Source: Pachyseris speciosa (lineage: Eukaryota > Cnidaria > Anthozoa > Scleractinia > Pachyseridae). From it: a DNA stretch of 64,000 bases. This document shows positions 54,429-64,000 of the stretch, one piece after another; within the stretch, counting starts at the first letter, position 1, and the number at the start of each line of letters is the position of its first letter. The stretch spans positions 1,228,501 to 1,292,500 of the forward strand of contig JAEMWC010000140.1 of the NCBI GenBank assembly GCA_016490735.1, read 5' to 3'. Below the pieces are notes generated by a model. The model had not been told where the DNA came from. It saw only the letters and a list, made by a program, of their open reading frames with translations, and made no database searches. A program made the translations under genes and the position numbers.

Positions 54429-54844
54429 TTTTATCCTTGGTTCAATTTTTTTTTTTTTCTTTTGTACTCATTATCATACATTATAACATAGCTGGTGAAT
54501 AGGTGTAGTCAAATTCAATTGCGCTAGCGTGCTTCATATTCCTTTGTGCACGCTGATGACGTAGCAGTGGGAATTTCACTTTACACAATATTTAAACTAC
54601 CGCGTTGAAAATGTTATAAAACAATTGGTTCATGCGTCAGCTGTGCGTGCATCGAGATATGAAGCACGCGGTAAGTTTGGAGAGCACTCGGCTACGCCTC
54701 GAGCAACTCTTGCGCATCTTTCGTGCTCTCCAAACTTACCGCGTGCTTCATATCTCGATGAACGCACGCTGGCACATAAACCAATTATTAATTAATCCAT
54801 ACACAAGAACAAATGAAAATAAAAAATTGAGCCAAGGATAAAAC
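54429..54844. mobile_element. Foldback element with TTTTATCCTTGG ends in an M13 intron
   Basis: Outer inverted pair TTTTATCCTTGGTTCAATTT / AAATTGAGCCAAGGATAAAA, and a long inner pair (GAGATATGAAGCACGCGGTA / TACCGCGTGCTTCATATCTC) around about 30 bp. Non-coding. Confidence 0.8.
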
Positions 54845-54964
54845 TAAAGTACAACAACTGTAACAAAATTTATCAGTCCTGCACGGTTTCTTCAGGCAGT
54901 ATATGTTTTCTTCTCTTAATTCTTCGGGAACCGCGCCCTAAGGTTGAAACCTTGAAACACTTAC

Positions 54965-55042
54965 CCCTTTGAGTTTAGCAGAGAGCTTTGTAGGGTCCGT
55001 GATGTAACTTGGGTAACCTATATCTTCAGCGATAGCGAGTGC
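54965..55042 (-). CDS. M13 exon 7 of those visible
   Basis: ALAIAEDIGYPSYITDPTKL then SAKLKG; the IGYP motif is characteristic of the family. 26 codons, phase 0 both sides. Confidence 0.93.
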
Positions 55043-55488
55043 CTACAAAAGGGAAGGGAAACAAATTGACAGAACTCATAACATTAGTTAACTTAATTAA
55101 TACTGCAAAGACAACTGTCTCCGGGCGGCACAAATAATGTCTGCGTTATCATGGCACCATAAGTCTAGAAATTATAGCAGTTGATTGGTCATGTGACCAC
55201 TTGATGTTTCCATGGAAACAGGTATTTAACAGTATGTCTTTTGAAAGTTTGGAATCTTTCTTTTATTTTCACGACAACAGCGTTCAAGTGCTTTTGGAAA
55301 TAACAGGGTCCTTGTAAGCTTCGATATATCCTATGATTCTTTCATAACAACAACAGTTGCGAAAGTCGGGCACATTTTTTCTTCATGTTTCTCTAGTTTC
55401 CCCAATGGCTAGCTGACTTAATTTCAAAGAAATTTCAACGTTATTCTTTCTCAGGTTGCGCAGAATTGACAACAGCACAAATCCATAC

Positions 55489-55587
55489 CTTTGCTTTGGC
55501 ATTAGCTTTTGTCATATCGGACATCCATGATAATTTATCAAGGTTCTTGATAAAGTCATCTTTCATCAGTTGAGTCATTTGCGTCAC
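55489..55587 (-). CDS. M13 exon 6 of those visible
   Basis: VTQMTQLMKDDFIKNLDKLS then WMSDMTKANAKAK, matching the family's LxWMDxxTKxxAxxK helix. Phase 0 both sides. Confidence 0.93.
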
Positions 55588-57248
55588 CTGGGACGGGAAC
55601 GAGTAAAGACAGTTACTGTGATATACCCAAGGAATCCTTGAAACAAATGTTATACTGCAGAGTAGAACGTTATCCTTTTTGTTCAGTAAGGACTAAATCT
55701 TTCATAAAACGATCAGTTTTGTCACGTAAATTATAAACCTCTTGGGCGGTCCTTTTGGTATTTTTTTATAATTATGCTGTAGATAAGTGACTCCAACGCG
55801 CGGTTAGCTTGGAAGGTGATAAACAATAAGCTTCCGTGGAAAACGTGATCAAAGAGTGATGATGTGGGTGCTCAGCGCGAGTCAGACGGAGATACCGGCA
55901 CTAACTAAGGGTTTCCTTTATATATAGGCTATGCTCTCAGTGACAGCTGTCATATCTTCGTTTCAAGGGCTCTGTTTCGATCTTTAGCGATGAATACCCG
56001 ACAGGAAAGCTCTTTATGGACAGGCAAACGCGTTCGAGTTTTGTAGGTCTTGCGTTCCCAGTTCTCACACCATCAAGAGACTGAGTCTGTGCACTGATTC
56101 CGTTTTATCTTTCATCACGCATCACAAAAATTCCACCGATCGGTGAAAATAACTGCGTCAAATTAAAGTTTAGCAGTTGAACTTGAAATTACTAAAGATC
56201 AGGTAGTTCGACGTCGCAACTGCTCAGATTATAAAGGGGCTAGGTCATGACTCGCGTATGCGCACTGAGAACTAACAACTTTGAAAAAGAATGGGACACC
56301 TTTTTTCAAATTGCCCGCAATTTACCGTCGACTCGAACTCAATCTGTTTAATCCTGCACTCGCGAAGCCGTTTTCAGTGTTGGAAATAATTATTTATAAC
56401 GAAAATAACGCAATCTAAAAATAATTTTGAGTGGCGCCACCGCGTCTAACAGTAAGTTGACGCAAGTTTGCACTGAGAAATATTCTTCGTTTTAACTAAA
56501 CGCGTTGCTCGAACTCTTGTCATTACCTCATTAAGTTTTGAATGAAACTTGCTAATTTTAATAACTAAAAGCGTGGCATCAATGGTTATTTAAGAAAAGG
56601 ACGACAACTTTGGACAATTTCCTCGAAATCTGCATCTAAATAAGTTATAGTTATATTATAGTTATACTAGTTAATCACAACCAATCACGTGTATCTTGCT
56701 TTTTATTCCTTTAAAAGGTATGGAAATCCTTGCCATAACTGAGCGGATCTAGTCTGTTCTGTGAGGAATTTAAAGTGCGTTCTCAAAGGCTAAACTTATG
56801 TTGCGCGCCCCGCGGTCAAAAAAATGGAAGCCGTTCCAATGTCACCGAAAGAGTGAGAAAAGAGTATAAACACCTCAATCAAATGCAAATCAGAATTTTA
56901 AAAATAATTTTCCAGTTTGCACGGTTTGCATTTTGCGTTTTATTATGACCGACAACCGGTTTTGTTGTCAACAACTGACTTGATTATCTCTTTTTGTTTT
57001 CCGATGCTCAAACTCGCGAACTCAACAGCAAGGAATACCACACGAGCATGCGTATTTGGCGTTTGACATACGGCTGATAAACCAAACGTTTGCCATCACT
57101 TGTGTTGGGCTGATCATCGTGTTCGCGTTTGCACTGGGACAACTGAATTCACGCGTGTTTCCGCTGGGTTCACGCTTTCGTGTGAACCGGGGATTTACTT
57201 TCTTTATGACCTGGTCATTTTTCCATTTGCAAAGCCTTTCGTACGTAC

Positions 57249-57477
57249 CGTTTCTTTACTTTTTTCATCAAATGCCGCGTCCACAAACAACAGTCCCAGT
57301 GGCATCTTAAACACTGACTGCATTCTATAAATGCAATCAATCCAGCGATAACTTTTAAAGTTGCCAAATAAAGTCACGGTAAAGTCTTTGTATGCCTCTC
57401 TGTACTTTTGTGGCATCACCGTAATGAAGTTGTGAATGACCGTCCACATGATGTAGTTGACAGCGACCACTTCATCT
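57249..57477 (-). CDS. M13 exon 5 of those visible
   Basis: 76 codons including DEVVAVNYIMWTVIHNF, DCIYRMQSVFKMPLGLLFVD and AAFDEKSKET. It corresponds to the NY..W and C......M..a.g..f. blocks of M13 enzymes. Donor GTACGT. Confidence 0.92.
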
Positions 57478-57734
57478 CTGCATGAGAAAATACAAAGAAA
57501 ATCAATGTCGAATCAGAAAATCGACCCCTCCTTGTCCCCTCTGCAACCCGGAATCCATTGTCTCGAAAATAGAATCCAATCTACAACAAGTAGACATTGG
57601 AATGTAGGCCATGGCCAGAGGCGGATCCAGAACACCCCTCCTCCCCACCCACCCGATACACAATTTCACTGGAAAGTTGGTCGGCTACAAAAATATATTT
57701 TAAAAGAATACAGTAAAAAAGTGGACCGCGGCGC

Positions 57735-57785
57735 CGTTAACCCCTCCCCCCCCCCACCCCCCCTCCCACACACACACACACACCC
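57735..57785. repeat. C-rich tract and (CA)n
   Basis: Poly-C/CCCCACC run followed by a CACACA microsatellite; the overlapping Pro-rich frame is not a gene. Confidence 0.8.
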
Positions 57786-58584
57786 CAACCCCTAAATCTA
57801 CACCTGATGACCTCGAGCCAAATAATTTCCCGTCCAGGCCTCTCACTCAGTCAATCAGTACATATAGTGTGTGGAATTCAAAATGATGTATTCAGATTCC
57901 TTCACGCTGTGTTATCATAGTTGTTTACTGTTGATCAACGGTTTATTAGTGAACGGGTGTTCGCAGTGTGTTGTAGGGTGTTCGAACGGAATTAGAATTG
58001 AAACAAACAAACAAACAAAAAAAAAGGATCATGAATCTAACATACAGGCTTAAAGCTGCAATCCTGGGTAAATGTTTTCATGACTGTGACTTCATTGGGG
58101 ATATCGTTAACATAGTTCCACTTTTTCCCTCTCCCAACATGCGATGTCTTTGAGCAACGAATACTCAATACACACGATGTGTACGAGAAATAGTGCTGAA
58201 CATTAAATGGTGGTGGTAGTGGGAGCGGTGGAATGATTTGGCTGATAAGCGAATCATAGCAAAGAGGCTTGTTGTTGATGTAACAAAGAGCGTGGACAGA
58301 CGTCAACAACTGCTCACTATTCCTAACTCAACTGGTCACGATTATGTTTATCTCCCGTGAAGCACAGTACATGTTAATGAGTCACTGCGTAGATTCGCAG
58401 TTCTTGAATTAAATCTGCCGAGTTTCATCTCGCAATAACAAAAGTACTACTGGTTTCCATGTAATGTCAAGAAACTTCTAAACCTCTATAAGGCATCAAA
58501 AAGTCTTTTGTCTTCTATTCACCAGCGTGACAAATCGTCAAGGCCAATTTTATACCAATATATTGCTTTGCTTTAAGGGAACAA

Positions 58585-58755
58585 CACTTTGAAGGGAAGT
58601 AAAGTGGAAGGGACGGGAGAGCAGGGGAGAGGAGGGAAGAGAAGGGCGGAGGGGAAGGGAGAAGAGGGAAGAGGAGGGGAGAGGAGGAGAGGAGAGTTAA
58701 GGGGAGGCGACGGGAGGGGAGAGAGTAGAATGGAAGGGAGGGGCGTGCAGAGTAG
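58585..58755. repeat. Purine-only (GGA/GAGG) tract
   Basis: About 150 bases almost entirely G and A on the plus strand, with mirror-like GGGAGAGGAGGG groups. Intronic. Confidence 0.85.
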
Positions 58756-58948
58756 TGGAGCAGAGCTCCCATGTAATAAGATCCAGTCTCCCCTTCTTGG
58801 ATTCGATGCTTGCTCATCAGAAAACAGTGCTTTGTCTAAGAACTGGCCACACCCAAACGATTTGTTATATTATGCAACGTACCTTTCCCTCATTCAGATA
58901 TAGCCTTCCAAATACAACGGCTATGAAATACGATTTACTACTACTTAC

Positions 58949-59085
58949 GTTTTGGTCATATGGCGGTAGAAACTGAAAAGTCTGGTGAAAAACTCCACTG
59001 GATATACTAGAACCTTATCGTCCTTGTCGAATTTGCGTCCCTGCTTTGCGAAGACCGCGTTAACCAAGGTTACAAGTTCGTTAAG
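58949..59085 (-). CDS. M13 exon 4 of those visible
   Basis: LNELVTLVNAVFAKQGRKFD, KDDKVLVYPVEFFTRLFSFY, then RHMTK and two bases. Contains the V..P.yf..L pattern preceding the NY.MW block. Phase 0 to 2. Confidence 0.9.
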
Positions 59086-59399
59086 CTGTGACATGAAAGA
59101 GAGAACGGTTTGAACTGCATGCTTTCTATTTCGAACGACCAGCGTCGTCTAGTGGAATTTCTGCGGGTTGACTGATCATACCAATTTGTTTCCTAAAATC
59201 ACAAAAATAAACTCCCGCCTGGGATACAAAAGAGCACTAAGCTATTGGAAGAAAAAAACAACAACAACAACTAACTTGTAGGTTTCCCGAGTTTACATAG
59301 TATGGAGTTTCACTAGGCAACACATCGCAATCACGTTCAATAGTAGTATGTTTACAGAGCGCCTTTTCTACAAGATTCAAAGGCGCTGCTTACACTAAT

Positions 59400-59645
59400 C
59401 AAATATGAAATAAATAAATAAATAAATAAATAAAACTAAAAGATAAAATTTAAAACCACTTATAAAATAGCGCATCATAAGTTATAAGCTCGAATAAAAA
59501 GAAGAGTCTTGAGTTGGCGTTTAAAAACGTCAATAGTACTACTTAATTTCACATCTTGTGGTAGTTCATTCCAAAGTTCAGGAGCAGCAACGGAAAAGGC
59601 CCGTTTACCATAGGAGTTCAGATTAAAACGAGGTTTAACGTTAAC
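59400..59645 (-). mobile_element. LINE 3' fragment in an M13 intron
   Basis: The minus frame reads KPRFNLNSYGKRAFSVAAPE, LWNELPQDVKLSS and IDVFKRQLKTLLF, then a stop at 59475. An A/T-rich tail with (TTTA)n ends near 59407. Same orientation as the host gene. 5'-truncated. Confidence 0.8.
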
Positions 59646-59924
59646 AGCCGTCTAACGTTAACAGCCGCGCTAATGCTTAATTATGAGCATTGCTTTTGAG
59701 AGAGGAACCTGGTTTGCTTCTTTGTTGCATGCAATGCCAGGAACTAGACACCGTTACCAAGTTTAAATCACACCTTTTGCTAGTCATTACCAGAAAATAT
59801 GCTTTCACTAACTCAGGTATAAGGTTCATTAACGTCAAAATACATTCATTTTAACGAATCGTCATTCATTTTCGTTGTTTACAAATTCATTAAGCATATT
59901 CATAACAATACATGAACACGTATA

Positions 59925-60310
59925 GTCCTCCCCCCCCCCCTCGGGGAGGGAGCTTCTAAAAAAATTAATACGGGGAGACTCCGTCCCGAAGTCCAACCCC
60001 TTATCCTTTTAAAAACCATTTTTTACAGAAAAGGTACCCCTTTCGTATACCTTCCATTGACAAATGGTACCCCTTCGTAAACCTTCCATTGGAACAGTTT
60101 AGTCATAAGGTATGTGTGTTAGAAATATTTTAATGACAGGCCCATTTAAATACCTAAATGACAGATTTCCCTACCCTTTCATTTATTTCTACTCGTGCAA
60201 TCCCTAAACTTTCATATACCTGAAGCGTGAAAAAGTTACACCTTTCGGGCCATACCTCCATAAGCCATTATATGGAGTGCCCCCCCCCCCCCTCCCCCTT
60301 CCCCGGAGTA
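59925..60310. mobile_element. Repeat with C-run ends and 'GGTACCCCTT' sub-repeats
   Basis: Bounded by poly-C runs at about 59932 and 60280, with repeated GGTACCCCTT(T)CGTA.ACCTTCCATTG units at 60035-60095. Resembles the 21720-22145 family in style; ends uncertain. Confidence 0.4.
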
Positions 60311-60453
60311 CAGGCAACCATTTACTCTACGGGGCATTATATATTGTTAATAGACAAAAATTAACGCTGTGTTTTAGTTCATGGATGTTAAAGTATATTT
60401 TCTGGTAATGATCAGCAAAAGGTGTACTCATTTGAGCCTTCAATTGGACTTAC

Positions 60454-60576
60454 GTCTACTTCGGACGTCTTGCTGAATTCTTGCAGCGTGCTGCTGAGGT
60501 CGAAGATATCCACTTCAGGTGGGAATTGTTTCTTTAGGGCCTCTATTATAGAGCTTTCTTTGCCATCTTTATCTAG
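60454..60576 (-). CDS. M13 exon 3 of those visible
   Basis: 41 codons, LDKDGKESSIIEALKKQFPP, EVDIFDLSSTLQEFSKTSEV and D, phase 0 both sides. A variable M13 region; accepted mainly from splice phase, position and open frame. Confidence 0.82.
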
Positions 60577-60639
60577 CTAGTTAATAAGACAACGACAGCG
60601 ATTCATTACATTGAGATCATGCGTGTTGATGAAACACTT

Positions 60640-60910
60640 TGTAATTAATGGAAGGAAGATGGAAGGAAGAAGAGAGTAATTAGAAGGAAGCCAAGACCAA
60701 AGCGCACGGGTGACAGTAAAAACGAGAGGAACAGTAGGAACAATGAGGCGAGAGATGATGTAAAGGAGAGAGGGAGAGAAAAAACAGAACCAATAACGAT
60801 GGAATGAAGGGCAGATGGAATAAAGGACGCATGGAGGGAGGGAGGGAGGGAGGGATGAACGGTTGAAGGGAGGAGCGGATGAATGAATGGATGGATATAG
60901 GGAGGGACGA
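60640..60910. repeat. GGA/GATG-rich simple-sequence region
   Basis: Includes (GGGA)n at about 60835-60855 and GGATGAATGGATGG motifs. Intronic. Confidence 0.8.
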
Positions 60911-61589
60911 AATGATGGATGAATGGATTTAATCGATCCACTGACAGGGAATGAACTGGTTTAGCAACGGTAGAGTTCATATTTAATAACGAATCTATGA
61001 GCGTTTACTCGGGATACCTAATGATGCAGAAGTAGACGCACGCTTTCTAATTCTCGAAGACTATCCGTTTGAAAATTGGGTTCGGCACAACGCATGTCTG
61101 TTTTCGCACGAGCAAAGCACGCAAAACTGTTTTGAGAGTTGCCATCGAGAGAAATCTAATTTTAAAACATATCACTACCAGACGCAAATAGATCTGTGGT
61201 CAGGTTCGCTTTGTACCTCAAAAAAGCTCTAAATAAAGAATTGTCACGGAGAAGGATGCGAGAGGTGGGTCTTTCTTGGCTTAGCAGGCACATAATGTTT
61301 TGGGTCAGGTTTAGTGCAAGGTTTCAAATTACACAAGCCAGGAGTTATGCAAATTTGTGATCTGAGGACAAAATGCAATAAACAGTGGCTACCATCTGTC
61401 TGTGGCGAGCTGACACTCGATTTATGTCCCGAACGTATTTGGAAAACAAGACCATTTAACGTATATACCGACGACAGACTTGATAACATTTGACTAATAT
61501 GGTTTTAGCGCTAACGTAAACAAAGAACATTCCAATTGTTATATTCGCAGTCGATCTTTACTCAGTAAATTCATCACTTTAGAACATTC

Positions 61590-61740
61590 GATACGTAAAC
61601 GACGCCACGTGCTTTCTATTGTGCATTGACCAATGAACCCAAAGCCGCGTGCTTTGTATTGTACATTTTGCTGTATAGGTAAAAAAAGACTGAAATTTAA
61701 CATGACTTATCACTCGGGCTATCTTACGGGTATTCCGAGT
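61590..61740. repeat. Dispersed repeat, related to 11640-11875
   Basis: Reverse complement shares TTTCAGTCTTTTTTT, CAGCAAAATG and CAATAGAAAGCACGTGGCG-like phrases with 11700-11810. Confidence 0.55.
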
Positions 61741-61959
61741 AACAAGGTCCTAGAAAATCCACACTGACCCTAGTTAGTAATTTCAGATCAATGATCATGT
61801 CAATATCATGGCAGATAACATGCACTCCTGTTTCTTTTCTTTCCTTGGCACTGTATTCTCTTCTTGTTTAACGGTGGTGTTAGTAACGAAAGTTCTAAAA
61901 CGCCTCAAATGTTCTCGAACTATGTTTTCAAAATTCTAAGTATGTATATGACTTGCTTG

Positions 61960-62520
61960 TGTTATGGAGAGCAATTGTAAAAAATACTACGTTTCTAGTA
62001 ACTTCTAGAATGTTAAGTCACGCAATGTTTGTACCAGAGCCTTCTCCTGTCACGTTACAGAACAATTTAGAACATTCTACTGAATGATATAATTATGTTG
62101 TAATGTTACATAAATAGTTGTGTTAGAAGCTCCAAGAGGGTTCTAGAATTTTATTTAATTGTATATGAGGATTCCGCTAGGTAGAGGTTGGTGTGGTTGT
62201 TGTCGGCGGAGACCGACTGGAGAAGCTATACCGAGAGAATCATAGAGAGCTATTGAGGAACTTCATTCAAGGTCAAGTGGACCGAAAGGAGATTTCTTCG
62301 GAGACATCGCCATTTATTGTGGGTTTGTGTCAGTGGTGACTGAAGTTTTAGCAGTAGGCTTAAGCTAGTTTGATAGCAGATGGTATTGTTTAGAAATCGC
62401 TCCTTTGTAACAAGGATTTAGTTACGTATCGTTAAATAAATAAATAAATAAATAAATAAGTTGCGTTCGTAAAAGAGTTTCGCAGTGTATCTTTTCTGTC
62501 GGTTGAGAGATACCGTAACA
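61960..62520 (+). mobile_element. Solo LTR of an LTR retrotransposon
   Basis: 561 bp beginning TGTTATGG and ending CCGTAACA (TG...CA with short inverted ends), flanked by a 4-bp direct repeat CTTG (61956-61959 and 62521-62524). An (AAAT)n/AATAAA-rich stretch near 62432-62460 would provide polyadenylation. No internal gag-pol or second LTR nearby, so it fits a solo LTR in the M13 intron. Orientation is a guess from the AATAAA position. Confidence 0.72.
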
Positions 62521-62629
62521 CTTGATTACTTTTGCTTTCCAACGGATATTTCCATTACCTGCATGAAGGCGGCTTTACTTAGCAAATGCAGAGGTATGCT
62601 AACGAAATGGAATCAGGTTATTTACTAAC

Positions 62630-62743
62630 CATAGCTAATTGTGTTTCGAGATCAAAGACTTTCATCATATTTTCGTCAGAGTCAGGTCCGCCTCCAAGCA
62701 ACTTGGCAATCCTTTTCATGTACGTCTTATAGGCTTCTCGAAC
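62630..62743 (-). CDS. M13 exon 2 of those visible
   Basis: 38 codons, VREAYKTYMKRIAKLLGGGP, then DSDENMMKVFDLETQLAM, matching the Y...M......LLGG...a......v...E..LA pattern. Acceptor TTTCAG, donor GTTAGT, phase 0 both sides. Confidence 0.93.
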
Positions 62744-63182
62744 CTGAAACAGCAAGAATTGAAGAACTACTTAACACACTAGAGTTTTCTGTTTATTATA
62801 GATGTCAGTAGCTCGGGCATACGGTAAGGTCATCCCCTTAACCAGTGGTACAAGTGAATGGTACAACAATGTACGTATTCTGGTAACTTCACTTTCAAAC
62901 CCACCGTTAACTTACATTCAGCACACAAGCTAAAGAGACATGATAATTCATAATTAATTTTGTCATTGCTTGACAACACATGTAATTGTCGTCGTACTAA
63001 GTTGCAATAGATCTTCGAGTAAACAAAACTAAAATCGGCCATATTTTACTGAGTGGAAACATCCAGGCAAGAAAACCTCCTTCATGTTGTGCATATTGTT
63101 ATTTCGGGGTTATGAACAATAACAATGGCAAAAATAAGGAATGTTCTGTACAGGCATTCTTTGTAAAGTTTCAACCATTTAC

Positions 63183-63248
63183 CTTATCATATTCTGAGGT
63201 ATTCTTTGTGTAGTAGGCCTCGTTCATCCCGAGTTGTCCACGTCCAAA
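63183..63248 (-). CDS. M13 exon 1 of those visible (internal exon of the gene)
   Basis: 22 codons, FGRGQLGMNEAYYTKNTSEY then DK, corresponding to the D..GLglp.r.YY segment. Phase 0. Upstream exons (N-terminal half, anchor) are not in the window; a LINE fragment follows at 63440. Confidence 0.88.
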
Positions 63249-63439
63249 CTAAAGGAAAACGTAAGCCACTGCAGTCATTTTTAGGTGCCAGATAACAAGT
63301 GCGTAAGCGTACCTCTTTTGGCAAAAGTTTTATTACGAGGAACATGTTTCAGGTGATAGCATATTACAATAAATCAGAAAATGTTATCACGGTAACAACC
63401 ACATGTATTGGAACATGAAAGGATTCCATTCTAAAATTA

Positions 63440-64000
63440 AAATTAAGTGATGAGACTGTATACGCCTTGGGTGTATATTTTTCTTATGATGAAGAACTTG
63501 CCACTAAAAGAAACTTCGTTGAAAAGTTGCCTAAACTTAAAAAGACACTGAACATTTGGTCGTCTCGAGACATATCTATATATGTATGGAAGAATAAATA
63601 TAGTCAAAACGTTGGCAATATCTAAACTAACTTTTATCTGCAGCGTGTTAGACACTCCAAAAGGGTTTACAGATGAGGTTAATAACATAATATTTGATTA
63701 CATATGGAAGTATAAGAATCCAAAACTCAAAAAAACCACTATCATCAAAAATAAGAAGGATGGAGGACTTAATATGTTAGATTTTACGTTATTTGATAAC
63801 GCGTTGAAGATAGTTTGGGTAAAGCGCTTATGCACTAACGACGAAAGACCATGGAAATTTATTCCACTATCCTTACTTTCCAATGTCGGTGGCAGTCTTC
63901 TTTTCCAGTGCAACTATAACATTCAATATCTACCCTTGAATGAAAACTTACCAAAATTCTATCGAGATATAATTTCCCACTGGCAGAAAATTAAGAACAC
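63440..64000 (+). mobile_element. L1/Tx1-like LINE ORF2 C-terminal fragment, runs off the right edge
   Basis: The plus frame reads ETVYALGVYFSYDEELATKR, LPKLKKTLNIWSSRDIS, NVLTF-like ..LTFICSVLDTP, IIFDYIWKYKNPKLKK and KDGGLNMLDFTLFDNALKIV. These are the post-palm blocks of L1/Tx1-like LINE ORF2 (LGI.F, LN.W..R.LS, FiW..k, GGL.l.D). Largely open. Antisense to the M13 gene. Confidence 0.82.

Larger units (their letters stand above)
47365..63248 (-). other. M13 zinc metallopeptidase gene (neprilysin/ECE-like), 16 coding exons, 5' end outside the window
   Basis: Family role: type II membrane ectopeptidases that cut small peptides at the extracellular surface. Exons (5' to 3'): 63248-63183, 62743-62630, 60576-60454, 59085-58949, 57477-57249, 55587-55489, 55042-54965, 54070-53970, 53187-53128, 52775-52724, 51894-51827, 50962-50838, 50003-49938, 49840-49745, 48636-48560, 47464-47365, about 1.59 kb of coding sequence. 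Visible signatures: substrate-pocket VNGYY, AAILQPPFYNP, HEITH zinc/catalytic site, ENIAD third ligand, conserved His and Arg before VIGTL, terminal CSLW. All phases chain except one exon with an apparent extra T. The N-terminal anchor exons lie beyond 64000. Close family (NEP versus ECE versus others) cannot be fixed by eye. Confidence 0.92.

Noticed and set aside
58515..58903. Frames of about 100 codons on both strands over the purine tract
   Set aside because: Low-complexity Ser/Leu/Pro or Gly/Arg/Glu translations of a GGA-rich simple sequence.
1..64000. Bacterial or viral origin of the window
   Set aside because: Spliced M13 exons, LINE, Penelope and MITE elements and animal-type GPCR remnants all point to a metazoan nuclear genome; no operons or ribosome-binding sites are seen.

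Overview
The window is animal nuclear DNA, most likely from an anthozoan cnidarian such as a stony coral (inference). The support is introns with GT/AG borders, low gene density, many small foldback elements, Penelope-like and LINE retroelements, and decayed rhodopsin-type GPCR copies. Nothing bacterial or organellar was seen. Genes had to be assembled exon by exon, because most long open frames are shadows or transposon remnants.

The main host locus is a minus-strand M13 (neprilysin/endothelin-converting-enzyme type) zinc metallopeptidase. Sixteen coding exons run from 63248 down to 47365 with consistent splice phases and the HExxH and ENIAD zinc motifs. Its 5' part lies beyond the right edge, past a LINE fragment. 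The last four coding exons occur a second time at 44795-42541, inside a tandem duplication of roughly 4-5 kb, so either a second C-terminus or a partial gene copy exists. Two more minus-strand M13-type first coding exons (membrane anchor plus the first cysteine pair) lie at 9738-9486 and 6661-6433 and would belong to one or two further family members running off the left edge.

The most unusual content is self-cleaving RNA. I can fold four different families of hammerhead ribozyme by eye. (1) Six copies, one in each unit of a 1256-1257 bp tandem repeat (18062-20483 and 28692-33643). Each unit also has a TATA box, a small ORF and remnants of a Penelope-like reverse transcriptase. (2) A pair in an inverted duplication of a Penelope-like GIY-YIG element (7059-8918). 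(3) One at the 3' end of a second Penelope-like element (34049-34093). (4) One in a short 254-nt retrozyme-like tandem repeat (36427-36816), with a decayed, rearranged relative at 51481-51740. Family 1 looks like a large retrozyme or non-autonomous Penelope derivative that could yield unit-length circular RNA.

Layout: 1-6200 LINE tail, GPCR pseudogenes and MITEs; 6.4-9.8 kb two M13 first exons around the inverted Penelope element; 10.9-17.4 kb a possible plus-strand gene (three candidate exons, low confidence) interrupted by LINEs and MITEs; 18-33.6 kb hammerhead arrays flanking a 98-bp satellite with a 14-mer higher-order repeat; 34-39 kb Penelope element, foldbacks, retrozyme and LINE; 40.7-63.3 kb M13 gene with its duplicated 3' cassette, intronic LINEs and a solo LTR; 63.4-64 kb a LINE fragment running off the edge.
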